DNA from: an uncultured Clostridia bacterium
GTDB taxonomy: Bacteria; Bacillota; SHA-98; UBA4971
Direction: 5' to 3'
Length of the DNA stretch: 41,378 bases
NCBI GenBank assembly: GCA_900019985.1
Contig: FIZM01000037.1
Coordinates: forward strand, 2,744-44,121
Each line of letters opens with the position of its first letter. Position 1 is the first letter of the stretch. The notes below the pieces were generated by a model. It was not told the DNA's origin, did not search any database, and worked only from the letters and a program-made list of their open reading frames with translations. This document shows, piece after piece, positions 1 through 6,957 of the stretch. The translations under genes were made by a program, and so were the position numbers.

Positions 1-356
1 AGCGAAATATATGAATTAAGAGGTATATGCTTCTGACGAGTCGCAGTCTTAATTGCGGTAATAATCTGCCGGGTGATACAAAGCTCGGCAAATGCGCGGA
101 AAGAGGCTAACTTGTCACTGCGGAAATCACGAATGGCCTTAAAGAGTCCTATCATACCTTCTTGAACAATATCATCGCGGTCAGCACCGATGAGGAAATA
201 GGAACGTGCTTTGGCTCGAACGAAGTTCTTATACTTTGTGATCAGGTACTCTTCTGCTTCCCTCTCTCCAGCTCTCGCAGCTTCGACAATCTCCTCGTCG
301 AGCATATCATCATAATCACAAGACAAAGACGTTTCCCGTTCAGGACTCGCACTCAC
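1..356 (-). CDS. sigH: RNA polymerase sigma factor SigH (5' part; runs off the left edge)
   Basis: Sigma-70 family factor of the SigH/Spo0H type, which directs RNA polymerase to early stationary-phase and sporulation genes in Firmicutes. The first 118 residues are visible. They contain sigma region 2, with the core-binding and -10-recognition helices (FLIGADRDDIVQEGMIGLFK, then FRSDKLASFRAFAELCITRQ) and the following RQKHIPLNSY typical of SigH. Region 4 lies beyond the window. The start is GTG with GGAGG eight bases upstream; an upstream ATG at 391-393 is out of frame. The position after rlmB matches the Bacillus and Clostridium order. Identity is secure from sequence and context; the C-terminal half cannot be judged. 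Confidence 0.93.
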   Translation of the reverse strand, partial: MSASPERETSLSCDYDDMLDEEIVEAARAGEREAEEYLITKYKNFVRAKARSYFLIGADRDDIVQEGMIGLFKAIRDFRSDKLASFRAFAELCITRQIITAIKTATRQKHIPLNSYIS

Positions 357-399
357 GAACAACGCCTCCCTGATTTGATGTAGCTCGACTCATGCCCCC

Positions 400-429
400 A
401 TTATATACTTGCATTCGTGGACAAGTCAA
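400..429 (-). promoter_or_regulatory. SigA-type promoter for sigH
   Basis: On the minus strand TTGACT (424-429) and TATAAT (400-405) are separated by 18 bases. The -35 box overlaps the stop codon of rlmB. Transcription would start near 393, giving a leader of about 37 bases with the sigH ribosome site (GGAGG). Confidence 0.75.
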
Positions 430-1184
430 GGAAACCGGCAAGCATGCTGCCTCTGACGAAACACTTCATACAGTATGACTGCTGCTGCAACTGAAGCGTT
501 AAGAGAAGACACCCGGCCTTTTGAGGGAATTCTCACTAGAAAATCGCATTTCTTCATAAGAAGGTTAGATATTCCTTCTCCTTCAGAACCGATTACAATA
601 CCCAACGGCCCGGTAAGGTCTATTTCATACATGGTTTTTTCGGCCTCAGCCGATGTTCCCACTATCCAAAATCCTTCTTTTTTCAGCCTGTCTACTTCCT
701 GGGCAAGGTTCGACACTCTCGCGCACGGAACGTATTCGACAGCACCTGCAGATGCCTTGGCAACTGCACTTGTAAGCCCGCAAGCCCGCCGTTTCGGTAT
801 TACAACACCTGTCGCGCCTACCGCGTCACACGTCCTGATAATAGCACCTAAATTATGGGGATCCTTAATCCCGTCAAGGATGACAAACAACGGAGGGTCC
901 TTTTGCCCTTGCATCTTATCCAGGATCTCGCCTGCACCGGAATAGCAGTGCACCTCTGCCCCCAGTGCAATAACTCCCTGGTGATTTCCGACAGCACTCA
1001 TCGCGTCAAGTTTGCTGCGGCCAACCTCAACTACGGGAATGCCTCTGGAGCGGGCATGTCTCTTAACAGCAGCGGAGAATGCAGGCTCAATCCCTTTCGC
1101 CAGCATAATCTTGGCAAGAGGCCTTCCTGCCCGCAAAGCCTCCATCACTGCATTGCGTCCTTCGATTGTCGTTTCATTATCCAT
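426..1184 (-). CDS. rlmB: 23S rRNA (guanosine-2'-O-)-methyltransferase RlmB / TrmH family
   Basis: SPOUT-class methyltransferase that uses SAM to 2'-O-methylate a guanosine of 23S rRNA (G2251 in E. coli). The N-terminal substrate-binding domain begins TTIEGRNAVMEAL. The C-terminal trefoil-knot domain carries the three family motifs: LDGIKDPHNLGAIIRTCDA (motif 1), LGIVIGSEGEGIS (motif 2) and IPSKGRVSSLNASVAAAVILY (motif 3). The ATG at 1184 is chosen because GGGAG lies ten bases upstream and it fits the family N-terminus. A GTG at 1232 is also in frame but has no good ribosome site. It lies 59 bases after thyX, probably co-transcribed. YacP (NYN-domain RNase), usually between rlmB and sigH in Bacillus, is absent. 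Confidence 0.93.
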   Translation of the reverse strand: MDNETTIEGRNAVMEALRAGRPLAKIMLAKGIEPAFSAAVKRHARSRGIPVVEVGRSKLDAMSAVGNHQGVIALGAEVHCYSGAGEILDKMQGQKDPPLFVILDGIKDPHNLGAIIRTCDAVGATGVVIPKRRACGLTSAVAKASAGAVEYVPCARVSNLAQEVDRLKKEGFWIVGTSAEAEKTMYEIDLTGPLGIVIGSEGEGISNLLMKKCDFLVRIPSKGRVSSLNASVAAAVILYEVFRQRQHACRFP

Positions 1185-1243
1185 AACACAGCAGCTCCCG
1201 GAATCATTCTGGTCGGAAATGATCAAGTTCACGGTAGGATAGT

Positions 1244-1915
1244 TTACCTACTAAAAGACTTTACCTTTCCGCAAGACATATTTCCCTCCGGACAGTATCC
1301 ATGCATTTCACAGGGGCTGCCTACCCATGAGAAGAGATTCGGTGCAACTTCATTGACACAGTCCAGCATTGCCCGGGCAAGCTTACGTATTTCCCACTGA
1401 GCCCGGTTGCACAAACGCCTTTCGAAGAAGTTGTAAAGACTCCGGCAATTCATAGTCATGACGAGCTTGGTTTCGCAAGCATTGGGCAGAATGTACCTGG
1501 CATCTTCCTTTGGCACCATTTCTACGAGCTTTGAATAGGTTTTCCTGATTTCTTCGATTTGTTTCTCATAAAGATCCAGTGCTTCAGGTTTACGTGCTAT
1601 AGAAGGAGGTACCACGTATTCGAAACCTTTCTCCGACACGTATCTTTGCGACTGCTGCGAGTATGAAGCAATCCTATGGCGCACTAACTGATGACTTAAT
1701 GACCTGCTTACCCCTTCAATAGCAAAAGTAAAAGAGGCATGCTCAGTAGGAGAAAGGTGTCCTGCCTCCAGAATCATATTAATAAGCTTCTTTGCTTCCT
1801 CAGAAGACAATCTCTCAGTCAACCGGGAAGAATCAAGGGCTGAATAACAACGCCTGGCTGCAATCGCAACAGTCATTTCAGGATCAGGAGTGTAGCTTAA
1901 CAGTGTTACTTTCAT
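1244..1915 (-). CDS. thyX: FAD-dependent thymidylate synthase ThyX
   Basis: Makes dTMP from dUMP using methylene-tetrahydrofolate and FAD/NADPH. The 223-residue length is normal. The ThyX signature RHRIASYSQQSQRY is at residues 79-92. The region from 145 (PNACETKLVMTMNCRSLYNF) continues into the dUMP-binding part with the arginines of ERRLCNRAQWEIR. The C-terminus has a cysteine cluster (SPCEMHGYCPEGNMSCGK), which may bind metal or be structural. The start is ATG with AGGAGGT five bases upstream. It sits between mrnC and rlmB, a position I associate with clostridial genomes. A gap of about 450 bases with repeats separates it from mrnC, so it may have its own promoter. No ThyA is seen here. 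Confidence 0.97.
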   Translation of the reverse strand: MKVTLLSYTPDPEMTVAIAARRCYSALDSSRLTERLSSEEAKKLINMILEAGHLSPTEHASFTFAIEGVSRSLSHQLVRHRIASYSQQSQRYVSEKGFEYVVPPSIARKPEALDLYEKQIEEIRKTYSKLVEMVPKEDARYILPNACETKLVMTMNCRSLYNFFERRLCNRAQWEIRKLARAMLDCVNEVAPNLFSWVGSPCEMHGYCPEGNMSCGKVKSFSR

Positions 1916-2364
1916 GCCGTACCTCCTCTTGCCTCAATCTACTATGCTTCGGGGTTTTCCATGCCTGCGAGAGTAAAGAACCCTTCATCTAACAGGAAGA
2001 GTTGTGCAGTCCGATCTTCCCATGCCCCACCCGGATCCGCCGGGTTATTGTCAGCCATTGACCTGCGAGAAACACCAGGACCTACGAGAACAGCGGCCTG
2101 CGAGAACAACAGCCTGCGCAGAACCCTAATATATTATCGTAAGAATGACAATGAACAGAACAAGATTGTCTGCCGGGAACGTTTCATACAGGCAAACCTA
2201 AACAAGCTGCTGCTCATCCTCGTCACAACGTAAAGGACTACTCTCGTCCTTGCGACAACCCAAAGAAGCTGCAACTTTCTCTCATCACGACCTAAACAAG
2301 CCGGTGCTTTTCCTCGTCACAGCCTAAAGAAGCTGCTGCCTGCCATCATGATAAGCTAAACAGG
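1916..2364. other. Intergenic stretch between mrnC and thyX, mostly repeats
   Basis: About 450 bases with no convincing gene. It holds a short repeat cluster (2061-2125) and a longer 32-bp tandem array (2197-2384) that runs into the end of mrnC. Short open frames here have no ribosome site or coding character. No clear promoter for thyX could be assigned. Confidence 0.7.
2061..2125. repeat. Short degenerate direct repeats, 16-19 bp
   Basis: Successive units on the plus strand begin ACCTGCGAGAAAC, ACCTACGAGAAC, CCTGCGAGAAC and CCTGCGCAGAAC. They are spaced 16-19 bases apart, so the period is irregular. Their sequence differs from the 32-bp array that follows. Confidence 0.7.
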
Positions 2365-2384
2365 CTACTGCTTGTCCTTGTGAT
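2197..2384. repeat. Degenerate 32-bp tandem repeat array, six units
   Basis: Units start at 2197, 2229, 2259, 2291, 2323 and 2356, with lengths 32, 30, 32, 32, 33 and 29. The shared left half is CCTAAACAAGCTGCTG and the right half resembles CTTTTCCTCGTCACAA. Units 1 and 4 agree at 27 of 32 positions; units 2 and 6 are the most divergent. The last unit overlaps the final codons and stop of mrnC (stop at 2365). The period is not a multiple of three and stops occur, so this is not a protein repeat. There are no spacers, so it is not a CRISPR. Confidence 0.85.
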
Positions 2385-2817
2385 TATGGTCGGACTTAGC
2401 AAGCCGCGCCTCTATCAGGCTCAGCGCCTCAGACATCAGCTCCTCAAGCCTTATGTCCCTGCCAAGGAGGTAAAGATAACCTATGACCGCTTCAAACCCG
2501 GTGGAATGCCTGTAATCGAGAACCGGCATACTCCTTGGCCCGCGTCCCACCCTGATGTTACGGGCACGTCTTGCCACATCTGCCTCTTCAGGCGCGAGAA
2601 ATGACTCCAAGTCAGCGAGGGCCTGGGCTTGAGCTGTAGCACAAACACGCAGGACAGCCTCCTTATGAAGCTCGTCCAGATCAATGTCCCAATGCTCTCC
2701 GCAACGCCTACTCTTAAGAAGGCTCTCTCGTACATATAGCTCGTACACTGCATCTCCGACGTATGCAAGAACAGAAAGAGGGATTGCGTCTACATCTTCA
2801 GGATTGAGACTGCTCAT
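2365..2817 (-). CDS. mrnC: Mini-ribonuclease 3 (MrnC)
   Basis: Dimeric RNase III-like nuclease without a dsRNA-binding domain; in Bacillus it matures 23S rRNA ends. Visible motifs are the catalytic helix LAYVGDAVYELYVRE near the N-terminus, the central ARRARNIRVGRG, and YRHSTGFEAVIGYLYLL, which holds the second acidic active-site residue. The ATG at 2817 is preferred: it overlaps the cysS stop by one base (TAATG) and has AGAGG five bases upstream. An in-frame ATG five codons earlier exists. The length is about 150 residues, as usual. The C-terminal tail (SDHNHKDKQ) is encoded within the first unit of the 32-bp repeat array, so the tail may be repeat-derived. Confidence 0.94.
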   Translation of the reverse strand: MSSLNPEDVDAIPLSVLAYVGDAVYELYVRESLLKSRRCGEHWDIDLDELHKEAVLRVCATAQAQALADLESFLAPEEADVARRARNIRVGRGPRSMPVLDYRHSTGFEAVIGYLYLLGRDIRLEELMSEALSLIEARLAKSDHNHKDKQ

Positions 2818-4301
2818 TACATCCTCTTCCATATGGTGCCTGTAGGCGTATCTTCCAAGGCAATGCCGATATCTTTCAATGAATCGCGGATTCTATCTGC
2901 TAAGGCCCATTCCTTCTTTTGGCGCAATTCCCTTCTGACCTCAATCAACAGGTTAACAAGGGATTCCAGCATGTCGGAGTCGGCAGAGGCTTCAGCCTCC
3001 CGGAACAAGCCAAGGACCTTGCCCAGAGTCTCAAGGGTATTAACTGCTTTTTCCAACCCCTCAAGATCCTCTCTACTATACCCTGCCGTTCCGCCTTTCA
3101 CATGCAGAAACTCATTGACTGACCGCGCCAGGTCATGCAGGGAAGCTAAGGCTACAGCGGTATTGAAATCGTCATCCATTCCCTGGATAAACTTCTTCTC
3201 CGCTTCTTCCGCATGAGCCTTAAGAGAAAGCCCCACGGCTTCCTTCTCCTTCCTAGCCGCCCCATCCTCATCTGCTGCGCCTGCATCTGTCGCACTCTTC
3301 CTTGCCGCTGCAAGGGCTCTCCGTCCCGCATCCAAAGTCGACACGAGCCGCCGGTATGCTGCATCCGCAGCCTCAAGCTCCTCCACTCCGTAATTGGCAG
3401 GAGTCCTGTAATGGCGTGCGGCAAAGAAATACCTGATTACACCGGGTTCATACTCTTTGAGGACGTCTCGAACTGAGAAGAAGTTGCCCAAAGACTTAGA
3501 CATCTTCACGTCGTCTATGTTGAGCATGGCATGGTGCACAAAGTACCTTGCAAAGTCTTCACCTGTGAAAGCTTCGGACTGCGCGATTTCGTTCTCATGG
3601 TGCGGGAAAACAAGTTCATCACCGCCGCCATGCATGTCGAAACTGCTCCCCAGGTACTTTAAGGCCAATGCGGAGCACTCTATATGCCATCCCGGCCTAC
3701 CCGGACCCCACGGGCTGTCCCATGCAGGTTCTCCCGGTTTTGCAGCCTTCCACAGCGCAAAATCCATGGTGTTGCGCTTCTTAGGATTTATCTCTATGCG
3801 AGCACCGGCCATCATGTCATCTAATGACCTGCCGGAGAGTTTGCCATATCCCGGATAACTTGTCACATCGAAGAATACGTCTCCGCCTACCTCGTATGCG
3901 TACCCCTTTTCAATAAGCCCTTCCACAAGCTTAATAATCTCAGGAATATGCTGGGTGACTTTGGGCATTACATCAGGTCTTTCCACCCCGAGCATGTCCA
4001 TGACTTCCAGAAAATCTCTGTGGTACTTTTCGCTAATGTCTTCCGGTTCAACTCCCTCATCTTTGGCCCGCGTGATAATCTTGTCATCAACATCTGTTAC
4101 ATTTTGAACGCAAAAGACATTCCAACCCCTGTATTTCAGATAACGCCTGACCGTATCCCAAAAAACGTATTGGCGCGCGTGTCCTATATGCGTGAAGTCA
4201 TAAGGAGTTATGCCACATTGATAAATATCAACCTGTCCGGGTTTTCGAGGTACGAATTCTTCCTTTGATCTTGTCAGGGTGTTATAGATCCGTAGCGTCA
4301 T
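2817..4301 (-). CDS. cysS: Cysteinyl-tRNA synthetase
   Basis: Class I aminoacyl-tRNA synthetase that charges tRNA-Cys; 494 residues. The Zn-ligand cysteine and HIGH motif are in CGITPYDFTHIGHARQY (Cys29; HIGH at 38-41). Other Zn ligands fit HIECSALALKYLG and FPHHENEIAQSEA. The KMSKS loop is VKMSKSLGNFF, and the C-terminal helical DALR and anticodon-binding part follows. The start is ATG at 4301 with AGGAGGG six bases upstream; the longer frame to 4334 has no such site. It overlaps the gltX 3' end by 20 bases and is joined to mrnC by TAATG, so gltX-cysS-mrnC form one operon. cysE, which sits between gltX and cysS in Bacillus, is absent. The CGITPYD form differs from the usual CGPTVYD. Confidence 0.96.
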   Translation of the reverse strand: MTLRIYNTLTRSKEEFVPRKPGQVDIYQCGITPYDFTHIGHARQYVFWDTVRRYLKYRGWNVFCVQNVTDVDDKIITRAKDEGVEPEDISEKYHRDFLEVMDMLGVERPDVMPKVTQHIPEIIKLVEGLIEKGYAYEVGGDVFFDVTSYPGYGKLSGRSLDDMMAGARIEINPKKRNTMDFALWKAAKPGEPAWDSPWGPGRPGWHIECSALALKYLGSSFDMHGGGDELVFPHHENEIAQSEAFTGEDFARYFVHHAMLNIDDVKMSKSLGNFFSVRDVLKEYEPGVIRYFFAARHYRTPANYGVEELEAADAAYRRLVSTLDAGRRALAAARKSATDAGAADEDGAARKEKEAVGLSLKAHAEEAEKKFIQGMDDDFNTAVALASLHDLARSVNEFLHVKGGTAGYSREDLEGLEKAVNTLETLGKVLGLFREAEASADSDMLESLVNLLIEVRRELRQKKEWALADRIRDSLKDIGIALEDTPTGTIWKRM

Positions 4302-5775
4302 GGTAATCCCTCCTCGCCTCTTGGAGCGCATCATGAGCCCGCTTAATAGTCCTCTCTTTACCTAGAATCTCTATAACTCCTTGGAGTTCAGGCCCTTTTG
4401 TTCGTCCGGTAAGAGCAGCCCTGATAGGCATTAGAACCTTCCTCGTGCCGACCTGGACTCTATCGATAACGGTTTTCAGGTAGGCCTGAATCTGTTCTGC
4501 ATCAAACTCTGCATCTTCGATTCCGGAAAATACGTCAATAAACTCGCCAAGTGCACGTTCGCCGGTGGGGTTTTTTATCCATTTCTCCGCAGATCCATCC
4601 CATTGTTTTACAGTGTCACCGAAGAAGAAACTGACTTCATCAGGAATCTCAGAAAGCCTGGTAATAGAGTCCTGAACTAAGACCACGATCTTCTTAAGCC
4701 TTTCTCTCTCTTCAATGTCAGCATGAAGATCTGTGCTCACCCCAAGCCTGCTCAAGAAAGGTAATGCAATGTCCAGAAGCTTGTCTGGATCACATGCCCT
4801 GATATACTGCGAATTGAACCAGTCCAGCCTTTTCGGATCGAACATGGACGGACTCTTACTGACCCGATCCAGCGTGAATTCGGCTGCAATCTCCTGCAAG
4901 CCCATGATTTCACGGGTATCCCCAGGCGTCCACCCTAGAAAGGCCAGGTAATTGACGATGGCCTCAGGCAAGTAGCCTGCCTCTCTGTAGTATGAAAGAG
5001 ACGTAGCACCATGCCTTTTACTTAGCTTTGTCTTATCCGTCCCTAAAATCATGGCTACATGGCCGAATTTAGGCACAGGAAGTCCCAGTGCTTTATAGAG
5101 CATTATCTGTCGGGGTGTGTTTGAGATGTGCTCATCAGCTCTGATTATATGTGTCACTTTCATCTCGGCGTCATCGACGACTACCGCAAAGTTGTAGGTT
5201 GGGAAACCATCTGAACGCATGATCACGAAATCTCCGATACCACTGCCGTCAAAAGGGATTTCGCCCCTTATTATGTCGTTCAAGACTATTGTCTCCCGAG
5301 GCACCCGAAACCTTATAGCAGGTGTTCGTTCTTTGGACAGCCTGGCTATATCATCAGCAGTGAGGTTCCGGCACTTCCCGCTGTACCGAGGCATCCTGCC
5401 TTTGGCAAGGTATGCTGTGCGTTCCTCCTCGAGCTCTTCGGGAGTGCAGAAACATAAATACGCATCTCCCTTTGATATCAAGTCTTCTGCGTACTTCCTG
5501 TAAAGATCCAACCTCTCGCTTTGCCTGTAAGGACCGTACAAGCCCCCTACACTGTACCCCTCGTCCCAATCCAGGCCGAGCCAGCGCAGGTCATCAACGA
5601 TGGCATCGTAGGCTTCATCCTGGGATCTGGTGACATCTGTATCTTCTATCCGAAGGATCACTTCTCCGTTGTAATGCCTTGCAAAGAGCCAGTTAAACAA
5701 GAATGTGCGGATATTTCCGATATGCAGATGTCCTGTGGGCGCCGGTGCGAACCTAACCCGTACCTTTTCTTCCAT
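4282..5775 (-). CDS. gltX: Glutamyl-tRNA synthetase
   Basis: Class I synthetase that charges tRNA-Glu (and in many Firmicutes also tRNA-Gln, followed by GatCAB amidation). 497 residues. RFAPAPTGHLHIGNIRTFLF holds the HIGH motif (18-21). The glutamate-binding and tRNA acceptor region includes RIEDTDVTRS and PTYNFAVVVDDAEM. The KMSKS equivalent is KLSKRHGATS near residue 255, and a C-terminal helical anticodon-binding domain follows. The start is ATG with AAGGTGAAGGA just upstream. It has its own extended -10 promoter about 150 bases upstream, and cysS overlaps its end. Discriminating versus non-discriminating type cannot be decided from motifs alone. Confidence 0.96.
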   Translation of the reverse strand: MEEKVRVRFAPAPTGHLHIGNIRTFLFNWLFARHYNGEVILRIEDTDVTRSQDEAYDAIVDDLRWLGLDWDEGYSVGGLYGPYRQSERLDLYRKYAEDLISKGDAYLCFCTPEELEEERTAYLAKGRMPRYSGKCRNLTADDIARLSKERTPAIRFRVPRETIVLNDIIRGEIPFDGSGIGDFVIMRSDGFPTYNFAVVVDDAEMKVTHIIRADEHISNTPRQIMLYKALGLPVPKFGHVAMILGTDKTKLSKRHGATSLSYYREAGYLPEAIVNYLAFLGWTPGDTREIMGLQEIAAEFTLDRVSKSPSMFDPKRLDWFNSQYIRACDPDKLLDIALPFLSRLGVSTDLHADIEERERLKKIVVLVQDSITRLSEIPDEVSFFFGDTVKQWDGSAEKWIKNPTGERALGEFIDVFSGIEDAEFDAEQIQAYLKTVIDRVQVGTRKVLMPIRAALTGRTKGPELQGVIEILGKERTIKRAHDALQEARRDYHDATDL

Positions 5776-5921
5776 TCCTTCACCTTCATGTAGCTAAATC
5801 TTTCATTCAAAGCGTAAGGCAATGCTCAAGTCGAGCCTTTTCAGATAAACTTAGAAAAACTCAACTCATTCACGTAAGATTTTCGCAAAAAATTTGCGGA
5901 AAAATACTTGACAGTGCCTCC

Positions 5922-5930
5922 ATTATAGCA
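5922..5930 (-). promoter_or_regulatory. Extended -10 promoter for gltX-cysS-mrnC
   Basis: The minus strand reads TGCTATAAT, an extended -10 (TGn-TATAAT). There is no good -35; the region 17 bases upstream is occupied by the hairpin at 5935-5955. Transcription would start near 5915, leaving a leader of about 140 bases before gltX. Confidence 0.55.
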
Positions 5931-5934
5931 ATAA

Positions 5935-5955
5935 AGCCTAGCCCCTGGCTAGGCT
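5935..5955 (-). terminator. 9-bp stem hairpin upstream of gltX
   Basis: Perfect inverted repeat AGCCTAGCC / GGCTAGGCT with a three-base loop, followed on the minus strand by TTATTG. It could end transcripts arriving from the CBS-HutP-like gene, or act as an attenuator. The U tract is weak. Confidence 0.5.
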
Positions 5956-5978
5956 CACTCCTTAATTTGCAGGTCCAT
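5955..5978 (-). CDS. Possible seven-residue leader peptide (speculative)
   Basis: ATG followed by six codons (MDLQIKE) and TGA. The stop codon touches the base of the 9-bp hairpin at 5935-5955. A purine-rich stretch lies upstream but no strong ribosome site. Listed only because of its position directly before a terminator-like hairpin; it is quite possibly chance. Confidence 0.15.
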   Translation of the reverse strand: MDLQIKE

Positions 5979-6088
5979 TACTGTATTGCCCTCAGTCACC
6001 TTCTCGTTCTTAGCACCAAAGCACGCTTGGTTTCAATAAGATTATAATCTCGTGTGAAAAACTTTTATTATATTGTTAGCTAAGGAAA

Positions 6089-6107
6089 GGCGCCATACTA
6101 CGGCGCC
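6089..6107 (-). terminator. Terminator-like hairpin after the CBS-HutP-like gene
   Basis: GGCGCC, seven-base loop, GGCGCC, then TTTCCTTAG on the minus strand. It lies about 80 bases after the stop at 6187. The short stem and broken T tract make it a weak candidate. Confidence 0.45.
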
Positions 6108-6186
6108 AACATCATATTGCTATACTTCTTTACGTTGTATGACCCTTTAACCGGCTATCGCTTTCCGGCCGCCCTTAGAGATCCTC

Positions 6187-6957
6187 CTATATGATGCTGT
6201 AACCCACTGCCAGCTGCTCAGGCCCGTCCACAAGGGCATGCCCGAACCTGCCGAATATTGCCACAGACACCCTGCCTTCACCGCGGACCACAGCCATCTT
6301 GAAGCCTCCGCCCAGCCCCGGATTGCTTATGGAAAGCTGGATGAAAGCATCTCTCACAGCATTCGATACTGCAATCTTTTCCCTGGGATCCTCAGAAATC
6401 ACACCGAGAGCTGCAGCAGCTGCTATCATGCTTTCTCTGAGTTTTGCGGCAAGCCGATCCGCGCTTGCACCTACCTGTGTTATAGCACCTCGATATCCAT
6501 AGCTCCTGATCTTATCCAACCAGTACCTTTCATACTCCCTGCTCCTGGTCATCGCAAGGTAAATAGATGCTGCTTCCACAGAAATCTTTGTCAAGGATTC
6601 TTCACCAATCATCCCGCCTACTATATCCCTGGCGGAGACGATCCCTATCAGAACGCCGTCATCATCGACGACCGGAAGTCCCGGCGTATCAACATCTATC
6701 AGCAAAGAACAGGCTTCATTGATGCCGCAATCCGCCGATACCTTAACAACTCTCGTGTTCATAACGTCCTTAGCGGTCAAATGTTCACTATCCGGCCTCA
6801 GGAGATCCCTGTCACCTATAATCCCAACGACTTGATCTTCGTCCATGACAAGTATGACAGTGTTGCCGCTGTTCAGGAGGACTCTTCTAAGCTCTCCTAT
6901 GGGCGTATCAGGCGAGACCACTACAGGATCTTCATTCATAATTCGTCTGACTGTCAC
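6187..6957 (-). CDS. CBS-domain pair fused to a HutP-like domain
   Basis: 256 residues. Residues 4-55 and 62-118 are two CBS domains (RRIMNEDPVVVSPDTPIGEL; KDVMNTRVVKVSADCGINEA), which usually bind adenine nucleotides or SAM and act as sensors. Residues about 133-256 match the HutP fold by alignment from memory to Bacillus HutP: GYRGAITQVGASADRLAAKL, AAALGVI, a helix at 192-206, then FKMAVVRGEGRVSVAIFGRF and VDGPEQLAVGYSII. HutP is an RNA-binding antiterminator that needs His and Mg2+. The residues equivalent to its metal ligands His73, His77 and His138 are here Ile195, Asn199 and Ile255. The GTG start at 6957 has GGGAGG seven to eight bases upstream and overlaps ispDF by 26 bases, so the two are translationally close. 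The role is inferred as regulatory; ligand and target are unknown. Confidence 0.75.
   Translation of the reverse strand: MTVRRIMNEDPVVVSPDTPIGELRRVLLNSGNTVILVMDEDQVVGIIGDRDLLRPDSEHLTAKDVMNTRVVKVSADCGINEACSLLIDVDTPGLPVVDDDGVLIGIVSARDIVGGMIGEESLTKISVEAASIYLAMTRSREYERYWLDKIRSYGYRGAITQVGASADRLAAKLRESMIAAAAALGVISEDPREKIAVSNAVRDAFIQLSISNPGLGGGFKMAVVRGEGRVSVAIFGRFGHALVDGPEQLAVGYSII

Larger units (their letters stand above)
5776..6186. other. Intergenic region between the CBS-HutP-like gene and gltX
   Basis: 411 bases without a convincing gene. On the minus strand it holds, in order, a GGCGCC hairpin (6089-6107), a -10-like TATAAT (6041-6046), a potential short stem in ACCAAGCGTGCTTTGGT, a seven-codon open frame (5955-5978), a 9-bp stem hairpin (5935-5955), and the gltX promoter (5922-5930). 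Confidence 0.6.

Noticed and set aside
2197-2384. CRISPR-like array
   Set aside because: Units are contiguous and degenerate with no unique spacers between them, and no cas genes are near.
5776-6186. T-box leader for gltX
   Set aside because: The T-box antiterminator core (GGTGGNACCGCG-like) is not present here, nor before argS or cysS.
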